NCBI GenBank assembly: GCA_034401135.1
Contig: JAWZSP010000009.1
Span: forward strand, 930,001 to 994,000
Origin: Volutella citrinella
Taxonomy: Eukaryota > Ascomycota > Sordariomycetes > Hypocreales > Nectriaceae
Length of the DNA: 64,000 nt
Reading direction: 5' to 3'
The position numbers and the translations under genes are program-made. Shown piece by piece: positions 47,901 to 59,300 of this stretch (the first letter of the stretch is position 1; each line of letters opens with the position of its first letter). The notes under the pieces are model-generated. The model searched no databases. It was given only the letters and a program-made list of their open reading frames with translations, and was not told the origin of the DNA.

Positions 47901-49285
47901 GCCGCGGTACGTTATGGGGTCTAGGCCCAAAGCCCAGTCGCGTGCTGAGATGCGGAGATTCCGATATTACAGCACACACAGCACAAAGCCACCACCCTCT
48001 TGACCCCGCGTTTTGCTGCCGCTAGCCCACCGCGGGCGTTTTGTCGGCAGATGCACCATTCGCAACTGTTGGTTTGGCTAGGAACATATAATACGCAGAC
48101 ATCTTAAGCAATTCCTACTAATTCTTTGTATTCAGGACCTATTTCTCTATATATTGATATTGCCGCCTTTTTTATGAGTAAATGCAGCGAAGATATATAC
48201 CTACTTGATCAACAAAGTGCGCAACAGATACGAACACCCGTGCGGACCTTTTCCCATACATCCATCGGGAATCCTTGTAGGCTGTAGCTGCAGATGATGC
48301 GTAAACCAGCGAAAGCACCTGCTTGCCCGGGCGCCTAGGCCAGCTATAGTAGCCAATTGAGGTGGCATGCCGCTTGCGCTGCCGAATCGCTCAACGACGG
48401 CCATGTCTCACTCTGCACACATCGCAGGCACAAAGGAGGACCCTGGCTGTGCTTGCTTTTTCGCGGGAAGAATACAGCCAAGACAGCTCTCAATTCCCAT
48501 GGAAATCGCGCCCGAATTCCGCTATCCGGTCGTCGCGCAGTCGAGTCCCCAACTCGCCGGCACTGACGGGACACCGATCACGGCAGCGATCCCGATGCCC
48601 GCGCATACCCAACCTTTGTTTGCATCTCCCAGATTGTCCCTCCCCCTACGTCATCCACCATCACCTGTGATCAGCCTTCACTTTGGGTAGAACCGACACG
48701 GCACCTGCCTTTTCGGCTAATTGGCGGCCGTGGCTAATTTGGGGCCGCTCCCTCTAAAGCTTGTCAGTCAGCTAGTAGAAAGTAGTGTGCGCTCCAGTCG
48801 CTCCAAGGCTGGGCCAGCTCTGTCATTCAGGCGCCGCGATGCACAAGAGTCAATCGGCGCTTGCCAGCCTTACGGCTGCACTTTTGAGGGGGAATTTCGT
48901 ATAGATGAATGGCATACAGTAGTACATGACGCCCGGCCGTCGCAAGATCCCTCCGAGCATCCCCGCCGTACAACCCGATCCTCCCGGCGCCCCCATCTGT
49001 GGTTTCTGCCCCCGAGCGCCGGGCGCCGCTTACCAACCAGGCGCCGCCGCCGCGATCGCTGCGGCACCTGCCCCAGTCAGAATGTCCTTATCAGATCCTG
49101 CCCGAAATCCGAGACCCAGCCGAGATCTATATTTCTCGCATCCCTCAAAGTCCCGGGCATGGTTTCGGGCTCAACCTCATCGCAATCAGTGCTGAGAAAC
49201 GCAGACGGTCGCGCAGAGAGCCATATAGCTTGCGCCCGCCTAAGCTAAGTCGAGCGCTCGAGCTGGAACCCGATCAGTCGTGGCC
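44977..49285. other. Gene-poor intergenic region, 4.3 kb
   Basis: It contains the promoters of two divergent membrane-protein genes. Short frames have no domains. A run of 11 A and a (CCAG)4 microsatellite occur near 45718-45760. No tRNA or transposon was recognised. Confidence 0.45.
45718..45760. repeat. A-run and CCAG microsatellite
   Basis: Eleven consecutive A are followed, 12 nt later, by four and a half copies of CCAG. Simple sequence without a coding context. Confidence 0.8.
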
Positions 49286-51295
49286 ATGAGTGCATCCTCC
49301 GGAGCCGGGGTCCCCACCCCCGGCGCTCCGTCCTTCAGATTCAACAAGAGGGTGCTAGGTGATCCGGTGACCTTGACCTCCGACTCCGAGGCGACACCCC
49401 TTTTAGGATCCGGGAATGTGCGCGACAGTGGCACGAGTCCCGGTCACCGTGGCGAGCATGGCCCATCCGCTGGCGAAGGCGGCATCCGTACGAGTCGCTG
49501 GCGCATGGTGATCTTCGTCGCCTGTCTCTGGGTCCTCGTCGCTGTGCAAGGTACGCTCCCCAGTTCCGTCCCGCCCAGTCCCAGTGTCATTTGAGCCTCT
49601 ACATGCGGCCGCAGACTCTCGCTGACGCTGACGCCCTCTTACAGCCTCCAACATTTCCGGCATGTCCCTCATCCAGGGCTCCATCGCCGTCGAACTGGGC
49701 GCCTATGAGAGCGCCGCCATGTGGTGCAGCACGGCGTATCTTATCCCCATGTCTTCCTTTGCCCCCGTCGTGGGCCGTTTGGCGTCAATCTTCCCCCCGC
49801 GCGCTTTGCTCCTCCTTATCAGCATTCTCATCAGCCTCGGAGTGTTCCTATGCACTATCGCAGGCTCGTTTGAGGTGTTCCTCCTTGGTCGCGTGCTCAA
49901 TGGCATCGGAGGTGCCGGTACCATGACACTGTCCATAATCTTGGGCCTGGAGCTTGCCTCAGAAAAGTCGCGCGGTCTGGTTATGGGTTTGATCCATGCC
50001 TTGTTCACCGTCGGGCTGTCGTTTGGGGCGGTCGTGTATGGCTGGTTGATGCCAACCATTGGATGGGTGAGTTTTCCCTCGTGCAGCCAAGTCACCAGGT
50101 GCTAACCTGCCCTATCAGCGACCATTATTCGGAATACAAGTTCCCTTATCTCTGGTAGCTGGCTTGGGTGTGTACCTCAGCCTAGGCGCTGAATTAGATT
50201 CAAAGTCCAACACTGCCGAGAAGGGCTCGACGTGGGAGAGACTTGCGCGAATCGATTATCTCGGGGCTGTGGTTCTAGTAAGTATCCCATCTCGAGACAC
50301 TGCCGGCATCTCTAACCCTTCTCTTTCTCAAGACTCTCACCATTGTGGTCTTCCTATACGGACTCTCGGGGGATATTCAACCTCTGCCCATCATCCTCTC
50401 ATTTGTCCTGCTGTTTATCTTCCTGGTATACGAGTACCTCGTGGCCTCCGACCCCATCATCCCTCTCAAGGTCCTCTCCTCACGCGGTATCCTTTTCACT
50501 TGCCTATCGCAGCTTGGAATCATGACCGCCCGCTGGGGAATCCTCTTCTATACCCCCATCTTCATGCTCGCCGTCCGCGGTGCCTCGCCCGCCGGTGCTG
50601 GTGCCATCACCCTCCCTACGAACCTTGGGTTCGGACTGGGTGGCATTGTCATCGGCTGGCTGCATGTGCATCAACACAAGTCATACTGGCTGCCGTCGCT
50701 AGTGTCATTGGGATTTTTCAGCGCCAGTTTGTACGCCCTAGCGCTCCTAGGTGACACAGGCTCGATTGTCACCATGGCCCTAATCGTGTTTGTCAACGGC
50801 TGGGCCACTGGCTCAACCTTCACGTATACTCTAGCCCACCTGCTCCATCTGAGCCACCATGACACACAGTACATAGCCACAGGACTGCTATCGACCTTCC
50901 GCGGCTTCGGTGGTAGCTTCGGCACTGCCATCGGTGGTGGTGTCTTCTACAGGTTGCTGCGGAATCGCCTAGTCGCTGGGTACTTGGAGCTCGACGGAGG
51001 CGATGCGCTCAGCCCCTCACGAAAGGGGCTCGTCTCACAGCTCCTCAGCACACCCGGGCTAGTCTTTGGCGGTGACTTGGAAGGCGACGCCCAGGCCGTG
51101 GCCATCGAGGGGTACGCTGCCGCCTGTCGAGGCGTGTGGCAGGCAGCCGCCGTGTTAGGATTCGCCGTGATTGCCATCCAGGCAGCTACAGGATGGACAT
51201 CGCCCCAGGTCGCCAGCGGAGACGAAGAGGAGTGCATCGGCGAGGAGGAAGCTAGAGCCTTCGTGATAGAGAATGAAGGAGTTGTCGAGGCCTAA
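49286..51295 (+). CDS. MFS multidrug-type transporter (DHA2-like)
   Basis: Exons at 49286-49550, 49645-50066, 50119-50277 and 50333-51295 with introns of 94, 52 and 55 nt encode 602 residues. About 75 polar residues precede the first span (MVIFVACLWVLVAVQ). The first spans include the WCSTAYLIPMSSFAPVVGRL segment in the motif-A position, then FLLGRVLNGIGGAGTMTLSI (motif B-like, with the conserved Arg) and GLSFGAVVYGWLMPTIGWRP (motif C-like), all typical of drug:proton antiporters with 14 spans. Its gene neighbour is a Zn2Cys6 regulator 2 kb away and convergent. Members export toxins, drugs or basic amino acids across plasma or vacuolar membranes; substrate cannot be read from the sequence. 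The usual D-R pair of motif A is replaced (VVGRL only), which sets it apart from textbook members. Confidence 0.9.
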
Positions 51296-53279
51296 AAGTT
51301 GGAAACGAGGGCGGGACTTGTTTGTTTCAAGCAGGACTTTCGACACAAACAGGTTCCGAAACTGGGCGCGAAGCACGGCTTCCGAGGCACGGTTTCAGAG
51401 GCATCGTATTCCTCACCAGGTGTGTTTCTAGGAGGAGGCGGAGGAGGAGGAGGATCTTGTTGCGTAACAGCTCTCGAATCGACCCTCACCAACGTTCGGA
51501 CGTCACTTTGGCCAACTGGTTGGGCGGTTTCTGATGCATGAATAGACTACCGGTAGAAACACCACTAGGAGAATGACTAGAAGCATTGTGCACCGCCCGA
51601 AGATGGCTTGTTTCCATCTGAACTGGGCTGAGCCAGGACGTGCGTTCCTCGGCCGAAACACTGGACACTGGCCCGAGCTGGACCTCAGATTGCCTGGCTG
51701 GACAGTGCTCAACGGGTGTTCCAAGTTCCGTGTGAGTTGATGAGCACTAGCCGCCGGGAGCAAAACTTGGCCCGTTCGCCACACAGCACGGGCCGCCAAA
51801 GCATCGCGATTGCGAGAGCGATGCCGAGTGCGATCGCGATACCGACACTCTGGGACTGGATGAGCTACGCACCGCAATTCAGTTCGATTTCTCACGTTGT
51901 CGGCGATTCCGCGCCTCCAGTGCACGTACAGCCGGGCGTACGAGATCAAGCCGAGATGCAATCCTGGGGAGTGTAGTCACACTCATAGGGCAGGCCAGCT
52001 CAGGCCAATTCTAGTCCCGCGCATCTTAGACTTGCGGCTAGAGATTCGGCAATCAGTCCATCACGCTGACTCGCAGATGGATCGATGCTGCAGCAGGTGG
52101 TGCGTCCAAGATGCAGGTACAGGCGTGAGGCTCCGTCACCTCCAAAGGAAAGGCGCAGAAATCAATCTTCGACAACTACTCCGTAATCTCCGTCCAGCAA
52201 AGCATTGCAACCTTGATTTAACCGGCGCCGGTCATCGGCCCCAGCTACCTTCTCTTCCCCCTCACATCATCGCTCTTGAGAATCATCAGCAGAGACTGAC
52301 CTCCGTAGCGACCCTCCTTTTTGTGCCCGCAACGCCTGCTACCTTGTGACCTTGCCCGCGCAATGCCGCGCTTCTCCGTTGTGTGTAAATTGCCTGTAAT
52401 GGCCGCGCCATTCCTATTTTAGTAAAAGTAACGAGCCGCGCTACATCATTGCCAGGGTCCGTCCCATGGGAGCCAGGGAACGCTGGGTTCGTGCTGGCAG
52501 GGAACACCCTTCCAGACGTCCTGTGAGAGTTATCATACGTCTACCCCCACAGAGCAGAGAAAGGGTTAAGCGGGTCGCACCGCTCCACCACGGCCCAGAA
52601 GTAAGACATAGATGGATCGTCCCTTTGCCTGGTGGTCACTGCGTTGCATGAACTTGAATGACGACAAGTGGCCAAGCAGTGCCAACACGAGGTAACAAGA
52701 AAAGGCCGGCGTTTCGAAGCTTCCCTCAAGTCTTCTAGAAGAAGGCTACAAACAACATACGTCGTCGTTGTTTCCGATCTCTGGTTGAGCTGGATTTGAA
52801 GCTTGCCAGAGTTTCGCATTCACGCACAGATAACCACGCAGCTGGGTCCGGCCTCTTGTTTCGAGTCATGTAAATGTGCGCTTTCTTTCCGTATTCACTA
52901 ATAATATACACAGGTGTGCTTCGTTAACACCCAAACCAATGAAATCCCAACTCCACAATTTCCTAGTTTTGTTTCGTACATAGACTCCGCGTGTAAATGC
53001 TGCCCGCTTCCTTGCGCCTGGCCAAATGTTGAAACAGCTTCGTCCGATGAACCAGTCATGGGTCGTTGCTAGCCGATGTTATACTCCAAAAGACGTTAAG
53101 AAAAAAAGTAAAGAAAAAAAAAAGCAAAAGGGACTCCCCTCACAGCAAGGTCCTTCCATCGTTCCTGCGAAACTGCGGAGGCTGTGGGGGAGGGAGAAGA
53201 GAAGTGATGTTCTGCTGATAAACAGCAAGATCCATAGAGCTCAGTCGCAGTAAACCATCGACAGCCCAGCCGTCATGAA
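51296..53279. other. Convergent intergenic region
   Basis: Two kilobases between the ends of the MFS gene (+) and the Zn2Cys6 gene (-). It carries a GGA-rich microsatellite (51431-51453) and an A-rich tract (about 53098-53124). No gene is supported. Confidence 0.45.
51431..51453. repeat. GGA microsatellite
   Basis: Seven GGA-type triplets with one GGC interruption, about 140 nt after the MFS stop codon, probably in its 3' untranslated region. Confidence 0.75.
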
Positions 53280-56200
53280 TCAAGGCGCCCCGACGGGGCC
53301 GCCCAAGAAAAAGTCAAGATCGCTTCCATGCCCGCCCTGGGTTCGGTTCTCGTTCTCGGCAAGCTGCTCCAGCAGGCTCAAGAAGGGGTCCTTCTCCTCG
53401 CCTGGAGCCGTCCCCACGCTACCATTGTTGCTTCGGTTCCCGGGGCTTGGGGCCGCGGCCAATGCACCGGCGTGGCCGAGTTTGGCATGATGGTCTTCGC
53501 CCTGCCAGGCGGCAGGGCTGCTGAATGTATTTGTCGGTAGTGTTCCGAACATGGCGTCATAGCCTCCATTCGCTTCGTTAATCATTCCCGGGCCGCCATG
53601 GATACCGTTCGGTCCCGGGACATAGTTGTATGGTGGAGTAAAGGGGGCACCGCCGAGGGCTTGCATTCCATGGCCCGAGCGGTTCTGCGTGGAAGGGGAC
53701 AAGGTGAAACCTGCCGCCGTCGCAGCATCCACCTGATCATGGATGGCCTCACCTCGCATCTCGTCGTGTTCCTGGGGCGGTGGCAAGGAGGTCGGGGTTG
53801 CGAGCAGTCCCGGCGATGACTGAGGCACCATGCCAGCGGTATACGTGAATGATCGGCGAGGGTGGTGCACCGGCGTTGGGAGGCCCGTAACTGAGGGCGG
53901 GAGACTCGAAATGACCTTGACATCCGGGCGCTTCCGGCTTGAAGAACCAGAGTTCTTGCGCTTGAGGTTCGGCCTTCCAACTGCTTCATTGCCCCGCGCA
54001 TTATAGATTCCGTGCCCCACGTGGGAATCGGCCGCCAGGTTGACAGTGATATCCGAGAGCGTCAGGTTTGCAGCATCGAAGCAAAAGGACTGGCCTCCGG
54101 GGCCCCCGACGTTAGCGTAGCGGTCGTAGAAATCTTCGCTGTGGAATCCTGGAGTGTATCGCATCGAGTTGCGGGCGAGTGTCTTGACCAATTCCCCGTG
54201 GGCATTGTAGAGGCCTTGCAAAGTATCGCGCTGGTGCTGAACACAGCCCCAGGTATATCTCAGTTCGCTCAGTTGTTGCATCTCCCGGGACAAAAAGTCT
54301 GCTGCGGAACTGAAGACATTGGCCTCCCCATTGGCCCCCTGCTTACCATAGAAAGTACCATGGATATGAACAGTGCCAGCGGTGCAAATGCAATATCCAA
54401 CAAACGAGGGCCATTCGATTGTGCCAGCCTGCTTTCCAAACTCAATCAGCTCGGCAATGGCATTTGCGTGCAGGAAGCAAAGGTTAGTGGCCTCGATTTG
54501 CCAGGATTGGTGTTGGCCAATCTCTGCCAGCTCTGCGAGATCGATCGGTAGAAAGGGTCGGTAAATCAGGCAATGAATGAGGTGATAGATGAGCTTGCTC
54601 AAGACAAGAATCGTCGAGTCAGCTTGCCCAAAGAGGGTGTTCATGTTGGAAAACACATCTTCTGTGCCCGAGGCCCAAATGTCCAGGTCGTGTCGAATTT
54701 TGGACAAGGTTGACAAGGAGTGCCATGGAAAGTGAGAGTCCCCTTTCACGCCACCGGAAGCGAGGTATCGATTTGTGACTCCCAGAATGCGAGTGATGTC
54801 AACTAGCATGCCTGTGCTCCCTTGTGACTTCTTGCCCGCGCCCTGGAAGTGTTGCAGGTTGGACCCAACCTGGAAAAACTCGCCCTCGATTGGGAGGGAG
54901 GACGAGTTAGGAGACCAAGATGGGAGGCGCAGCATTATCGAACTGTCGCTGATGAGGCTATATCGCTTGGAGCCAGTAGCTTGAAATCGGTCCACCAGAT
55001 AGCAGGTCCAGAAAAGGCGTCGTCGCATCTCTCGTTCGACTGGTGTCATCCTAGCTTGGGCATCCAGCTCTCGGTGGATCTCCAGAGCCGTGGCCATGCC
55101 TGTGGCGCTAGCTAGAAGATGTGAGTGGTTTGGACACATCGCAGGGGAGGGCAGGGGAGACCATACTCATCAGCATGAAGGCCTTTTTGCCTTTTCCCAA
55201 AGCCGTGAAGGCGTTGACAAGAAGCAGGAGTGCCTGCAGGGCATCAATAGACGGCTCGTCGGTATCAATCTCCTTTCTCGCATGAATAGCAAACTCTTCG
55301 CTAGCCTTCATGGAAGCTTGTTCGCCATTGGAACTTCCAGAGTACCTATGTCCGTCAGTCAACGAGTGACGCAGGCTGAAAGGCTATGACATACCGTGCT
55401 GCCACAGCAGATATGGCATGGCAAAGGTACTGAGGGAGCTGATTCAACTGAAACCGCTGTCGGATGGAAGATTCATCTAGGATGTAAAAGGGTTTTCCAT
55501 GGAACCTGGCAAAATAGGTGTCGAGCAAAGCGTCAATTTGCAGAGGAGCATCGCTGTTGGCAAGTTAGCGGTCCATCTCAATTCAACACGAAACAAAAAA
55601 CCGGTTTCTGCCACTAGTTACTTACTTCGGTGTCGTCACCTTCGGTGAAATGGTCGCTACCTCCTTGTCATCGGATCTTGTTTGCGTGTCAACAGCAAGG
55701 CGCTTGGACGCAGGCTCCTCGGAGCCGCTATCCTTCATCGCGGATGCAGATGATTCCGGCTTAGGGGGTTCAGATGCGGATGGGGTAGTTGGAGATGCAT
55801 CGTCATCGTTCTTCTCCCTCAGCTTGGCCTCGAGGCCGTCCACTCGCTTCAGCAAGGCTTCCAAGACGTCCGTCTTGGGCCCACGCTTCTTGGGAACGGC
55901 ATCTGCACACAGCCAACATTGTCAACTTTGCTCACAGGATAATTTTTCTGACTGAGCGCCTGCCTAAGTCTAGGCAATGGCAGTGGCGAGGCTCAATAAA
56001 ACGTACCATAGATGCATGGACATTGAAAGACCTGGCATGCTTCACAAGCGGGTCGAAGTCTGTTGCATTTGATCTGGCAATCCGTCAAGTTAGTTGCCTC
56101 TGTGGAGCTATGTAGCCGAATGTGTTCATGATATACTGACCTTCCGTTTTCGACAGGACTTGCAGTTCATGGACTCTCGAGGTTCGTTGCTCATCCGCCG

Positions 56201-56302
56201 GGTCGGAAGACGTTCAATGCCGACCTGTGGCCGCGGGATTGCCACAGGATGGACTCCAGAAATGTGCGGCACATTCATCGGGTCAAACATAGGAACCGTC
56301 AT
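53280..56302 (-). CDS. Zn2Cys6 transcription factor with fungal-specific regulatory domain
   Basis: Six exons are readable: 56302-56141, 56073-56007, 55902-55626, 55553-55395, 55345-55167 and 55111-53280, with introns of 67, 104, 72, 49 and 55 nt. From the first in-frame ATG this gives 891 residues. The zinc cluster is complete only after splicing: C47-x2-C50-x6-C57-x6-C64-x2-C67-x6-C74, with the RKRKIKCNR core and an extra Cys at 72. A basic linker (KKRGPK) and a coiled coil ([19 protein letters not shown]) follow. The middle domain starts near KPFYILDES and has the [15 protein letters not shown] motif. The C-terminal 250 residues are Pro/Gly/Asn-rich, with an acidic end. It should bind paired CGG triplets in the nucleus. 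The frame is open to 56356, where an acceptor-like CTGCAG occurs, so a further 5' exon is possible. The target pathway is unknown. Confidence 0.87.
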
Positions 56303-56356
56303 GTCTTCGAAGCTTGTGTTGATGGGCTGTTGTTGGGGATATACGGTCACAACTTG

Positions 56357-59300
56357 CTGCAGGGGAGCGGCAGGTGGTCAAACCAAGGACATGGAAAAGA
56401 GGGTATTCGAGGCGAAGGATCCCAGGACGGCGAAATTGCGTTGGTCCCCCAAAACAAGCTAAAAAAGAAAAGACGAGGTCGGCAAACCAACTTCGATGGC
56501 AGGAAAACAGGGTCCAAATTCAACGTCAAGGGCCGTGGTACGAGGTAGAGCTGACGAATCCAATGCCGGGAAGGGAAGGTGCGCGATGTTGAAGATTGAA
56601 CCCAGTGCAAGGCGTCGGGCAGATAAGTCGTGGTGGTTTGATTTCCAGAATCGTCCGTTCAAGACCGGGCAGCCACAAAAGCCAGACACGGGATGGGAGA
56701 GTCGAGTTAAGAAGGTGGTGAAAAGGTGTCGAGGAGATGGGATGGCGAGGGTAGTGATCTGTACCGCGGAGGTCCGCCGGATGACAAGCAGGCCAGGACA
56801 GGCCCCAGATGGTGCAGCCCAGAAGGTATGCAACTGACCCTCGTCCCCGTCGGCTCCTCCCCTTAGACTGAAGGTTTTTGGTGTGGAGGTGGCTAGTGAC
56901 AGCGACCGGGGGAGGGGGGCGTGAGGGCGCGACGGTGGTGTCTGTCGATCGCCGTGGTGGGGAGTCGGCAAGCCCCTCTGGATAGGCTCAGCGCCTGGCC
57001 CGCGCCGATGCCTGGTGGGCTTGCTGGGCTACCCCCCCGGAGCTGGGGATGCGTCGATGCAACATCTGGCGCCTCGGCCGGCCAGGCGATTGGAGCACAG
57101 TTGGGTCGAGTGAGGGGGATGACTCCATGAACGGGCTGGCGGGCGTGAAGACGAACCTGCCTGCCCATCTCATCCCCTCCCATCCCATCTGGCGGCTTTG
57201 ACGGCGTGTAACGCTGGGCGGCATCGGGCCTCCCCCCAAAGTGCAACCAGCAACGGCGTCGCAAGAACCCCCAAGCCCCCAACGCCCGCTCAGACCGAGT
57301 AGTGCCGGGGCAAGGCTGGCGCAAAGGGACCAGCTGTTTTCGGTTCGACCGTGGCTGGCATCATCCAATGCGGAGCTCTTTCACCCGGGGCGCCCATCGA
57401 AGAAGGACTACCACGCCCGGCGCCAGAGCTGGTGACCAGGTCGCCTTAGCCCGGCTTCCTTGGTGGTGAGCTTGAGGTAGGGTGTCTGGCCTTGGCTTGC
57501 TCTCAATCTCGTCCACAGTCTCGAGAGTCCCAGGATGGCCCATGCAGACGGACAAGCACAAAGCCCTTACGCCCATACCGTATGCATAGCGCGTGCACAC
57601 CTTGGCGCGTCGAGATTCCCTCCCAGCGGCCAGTCCCCATAATGCCGCGTGCTCCATGGGTGGTCGAGCGATTCTTTAGGGGGAGTCTGGCGGTCTGCCC
57701 TAGCCTGAGACGGGGAGCCGCAAGGCATGGCGAGGCGGACGACTAGGGGGAACGGAAAGACAACGGGCTGGCTTCAATTCGGCCGAGGCAGGGTCTAGGT
57801 GCAGAGAAGAAGAGGAGCTTGCCGCTGTGGGAGGGGCAGCCATGCTAGCGAGTCGTGACAAGTGCGGAGTGCCGACCAAGTCCAAGCCGTACAAGAATTC
57901 CGAGTCTTTAATTACCACCACCACTACTGCTACTAGTAAGAGTAGTACAGTGCAGTCCGATACTCTTTTACTGACGCTACGTGAAGGTTGTCAGAATACT
58001 ACTCCTACCAGTTTTTACTACTCCTTAGCAATGCCTCATTTGTATGATATCTTGGGCTGTGCTTGCCCGTGCTGTGCTGCACAGAGCAATGCACTGGAGC
58101 TGTGCTCCGTACCATCGTGCAGTAGTCCACTAGTGAGACAGACCATGACGCACATCAACGCAATGCGCAAGGGGAGGTGCTTGCCTGCCTGCGGCTAAAC
58201 ACACCTGGGCGCTGACGAACCACTCCGGGTACCTCGTGCACAACGAGATCGAGCAGCACCAATAAGGTGGTCTTCACTCTTCAGCTTGGGAGCCACAACG
58301 TTACAAAACGCGCTCGAGCAACCCGCTCACGGAGTGGCGCTGGAAGGAGTCCGCCCGTGGATACTGGTGTCAAATACAGTTGCGGCGGAAGTAAGCTTCA
58401 GGGCAGTTAGGGCATCTGCAGACTGCCGGCAACGTGGGCGTGTGGCCTCATGGCTAGTCGACAGGCAGGTGCAGCGGGGAAGCTCGACATGGGACAGCCC
58501 ACCCTGGTCTTGAGGTGCCTACCTGCTAGGCTTGCCCAAACAAGTCCAATTGCACTGTAGTTGCCGCTCCTTGGGTAATTACCTGGCGGCTGATTATCGG
58601 CCTGTAATTACGCTTCTTGCAGCCTCTGTTCCCATACATTTCTATCCCCCCCCTAAGGCATCCCTTTCATACGCCCCTTGAGCCCATCCTGACTGCCAAT
58701 GAATTGAATTACTCCTAGTGTGTGCTGGCTGGTAGTTAAGCTTGTATCGTAACGCCGATATTGCCGGAATAGACAAAGAGCCCGAGCTCGCAAGCGCCTC
58801 GTATCTGACTAACAACTCCGTCTCCAGTGCCGCATCCATGAGCGATGGGATCCAGCGTTAGCAAGGGCATGATGACGTCCCGCCTTCCTTCCAGTGGGCC
58901 GGCAAGGGGAAGGGAGGAAAGAACAGAAAGGGCAAATCAATCGTGTGTGGCGGCGGCTTCCCTTCGTGGGCTCACTTCTCATTGGCCTCTGCGGTTCTGA
59001 TATCTCGCTTAAGGAAGGCGGGGCAAGGCGGTCCACAACTGGACCTGGCCAGAGCCACTTGGCGGCGTCGCCTCGGGGAGACGACCTGAAACCCTTTGGG
59101 ACTGCATCTCCAAAACAGGTCGTCTCGAAACTCGACTGCCTGTATCGCTCAACTCACAACACGCATGATCCCTGGGCACGGTGCTTACAGCTGGGGACAT
59201 CCCAACGCTCCAGCACACCGGTGCGCTAAGCAAGCTAGCCAGGGCCTAAGCAATCGTCATCCCTCGGGCCTCAGGTACTCGCTCGAAGTCCGGCTCCGTG

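Noticed and set aside
51503..51586. 27-residue hydrophobic peptide on the minus strand
   Set aside because: It could be read as a micro-protein, but it sits in the presumed 3' region of the MFS gene and has no supporting splice, repeat or conservation evidence.
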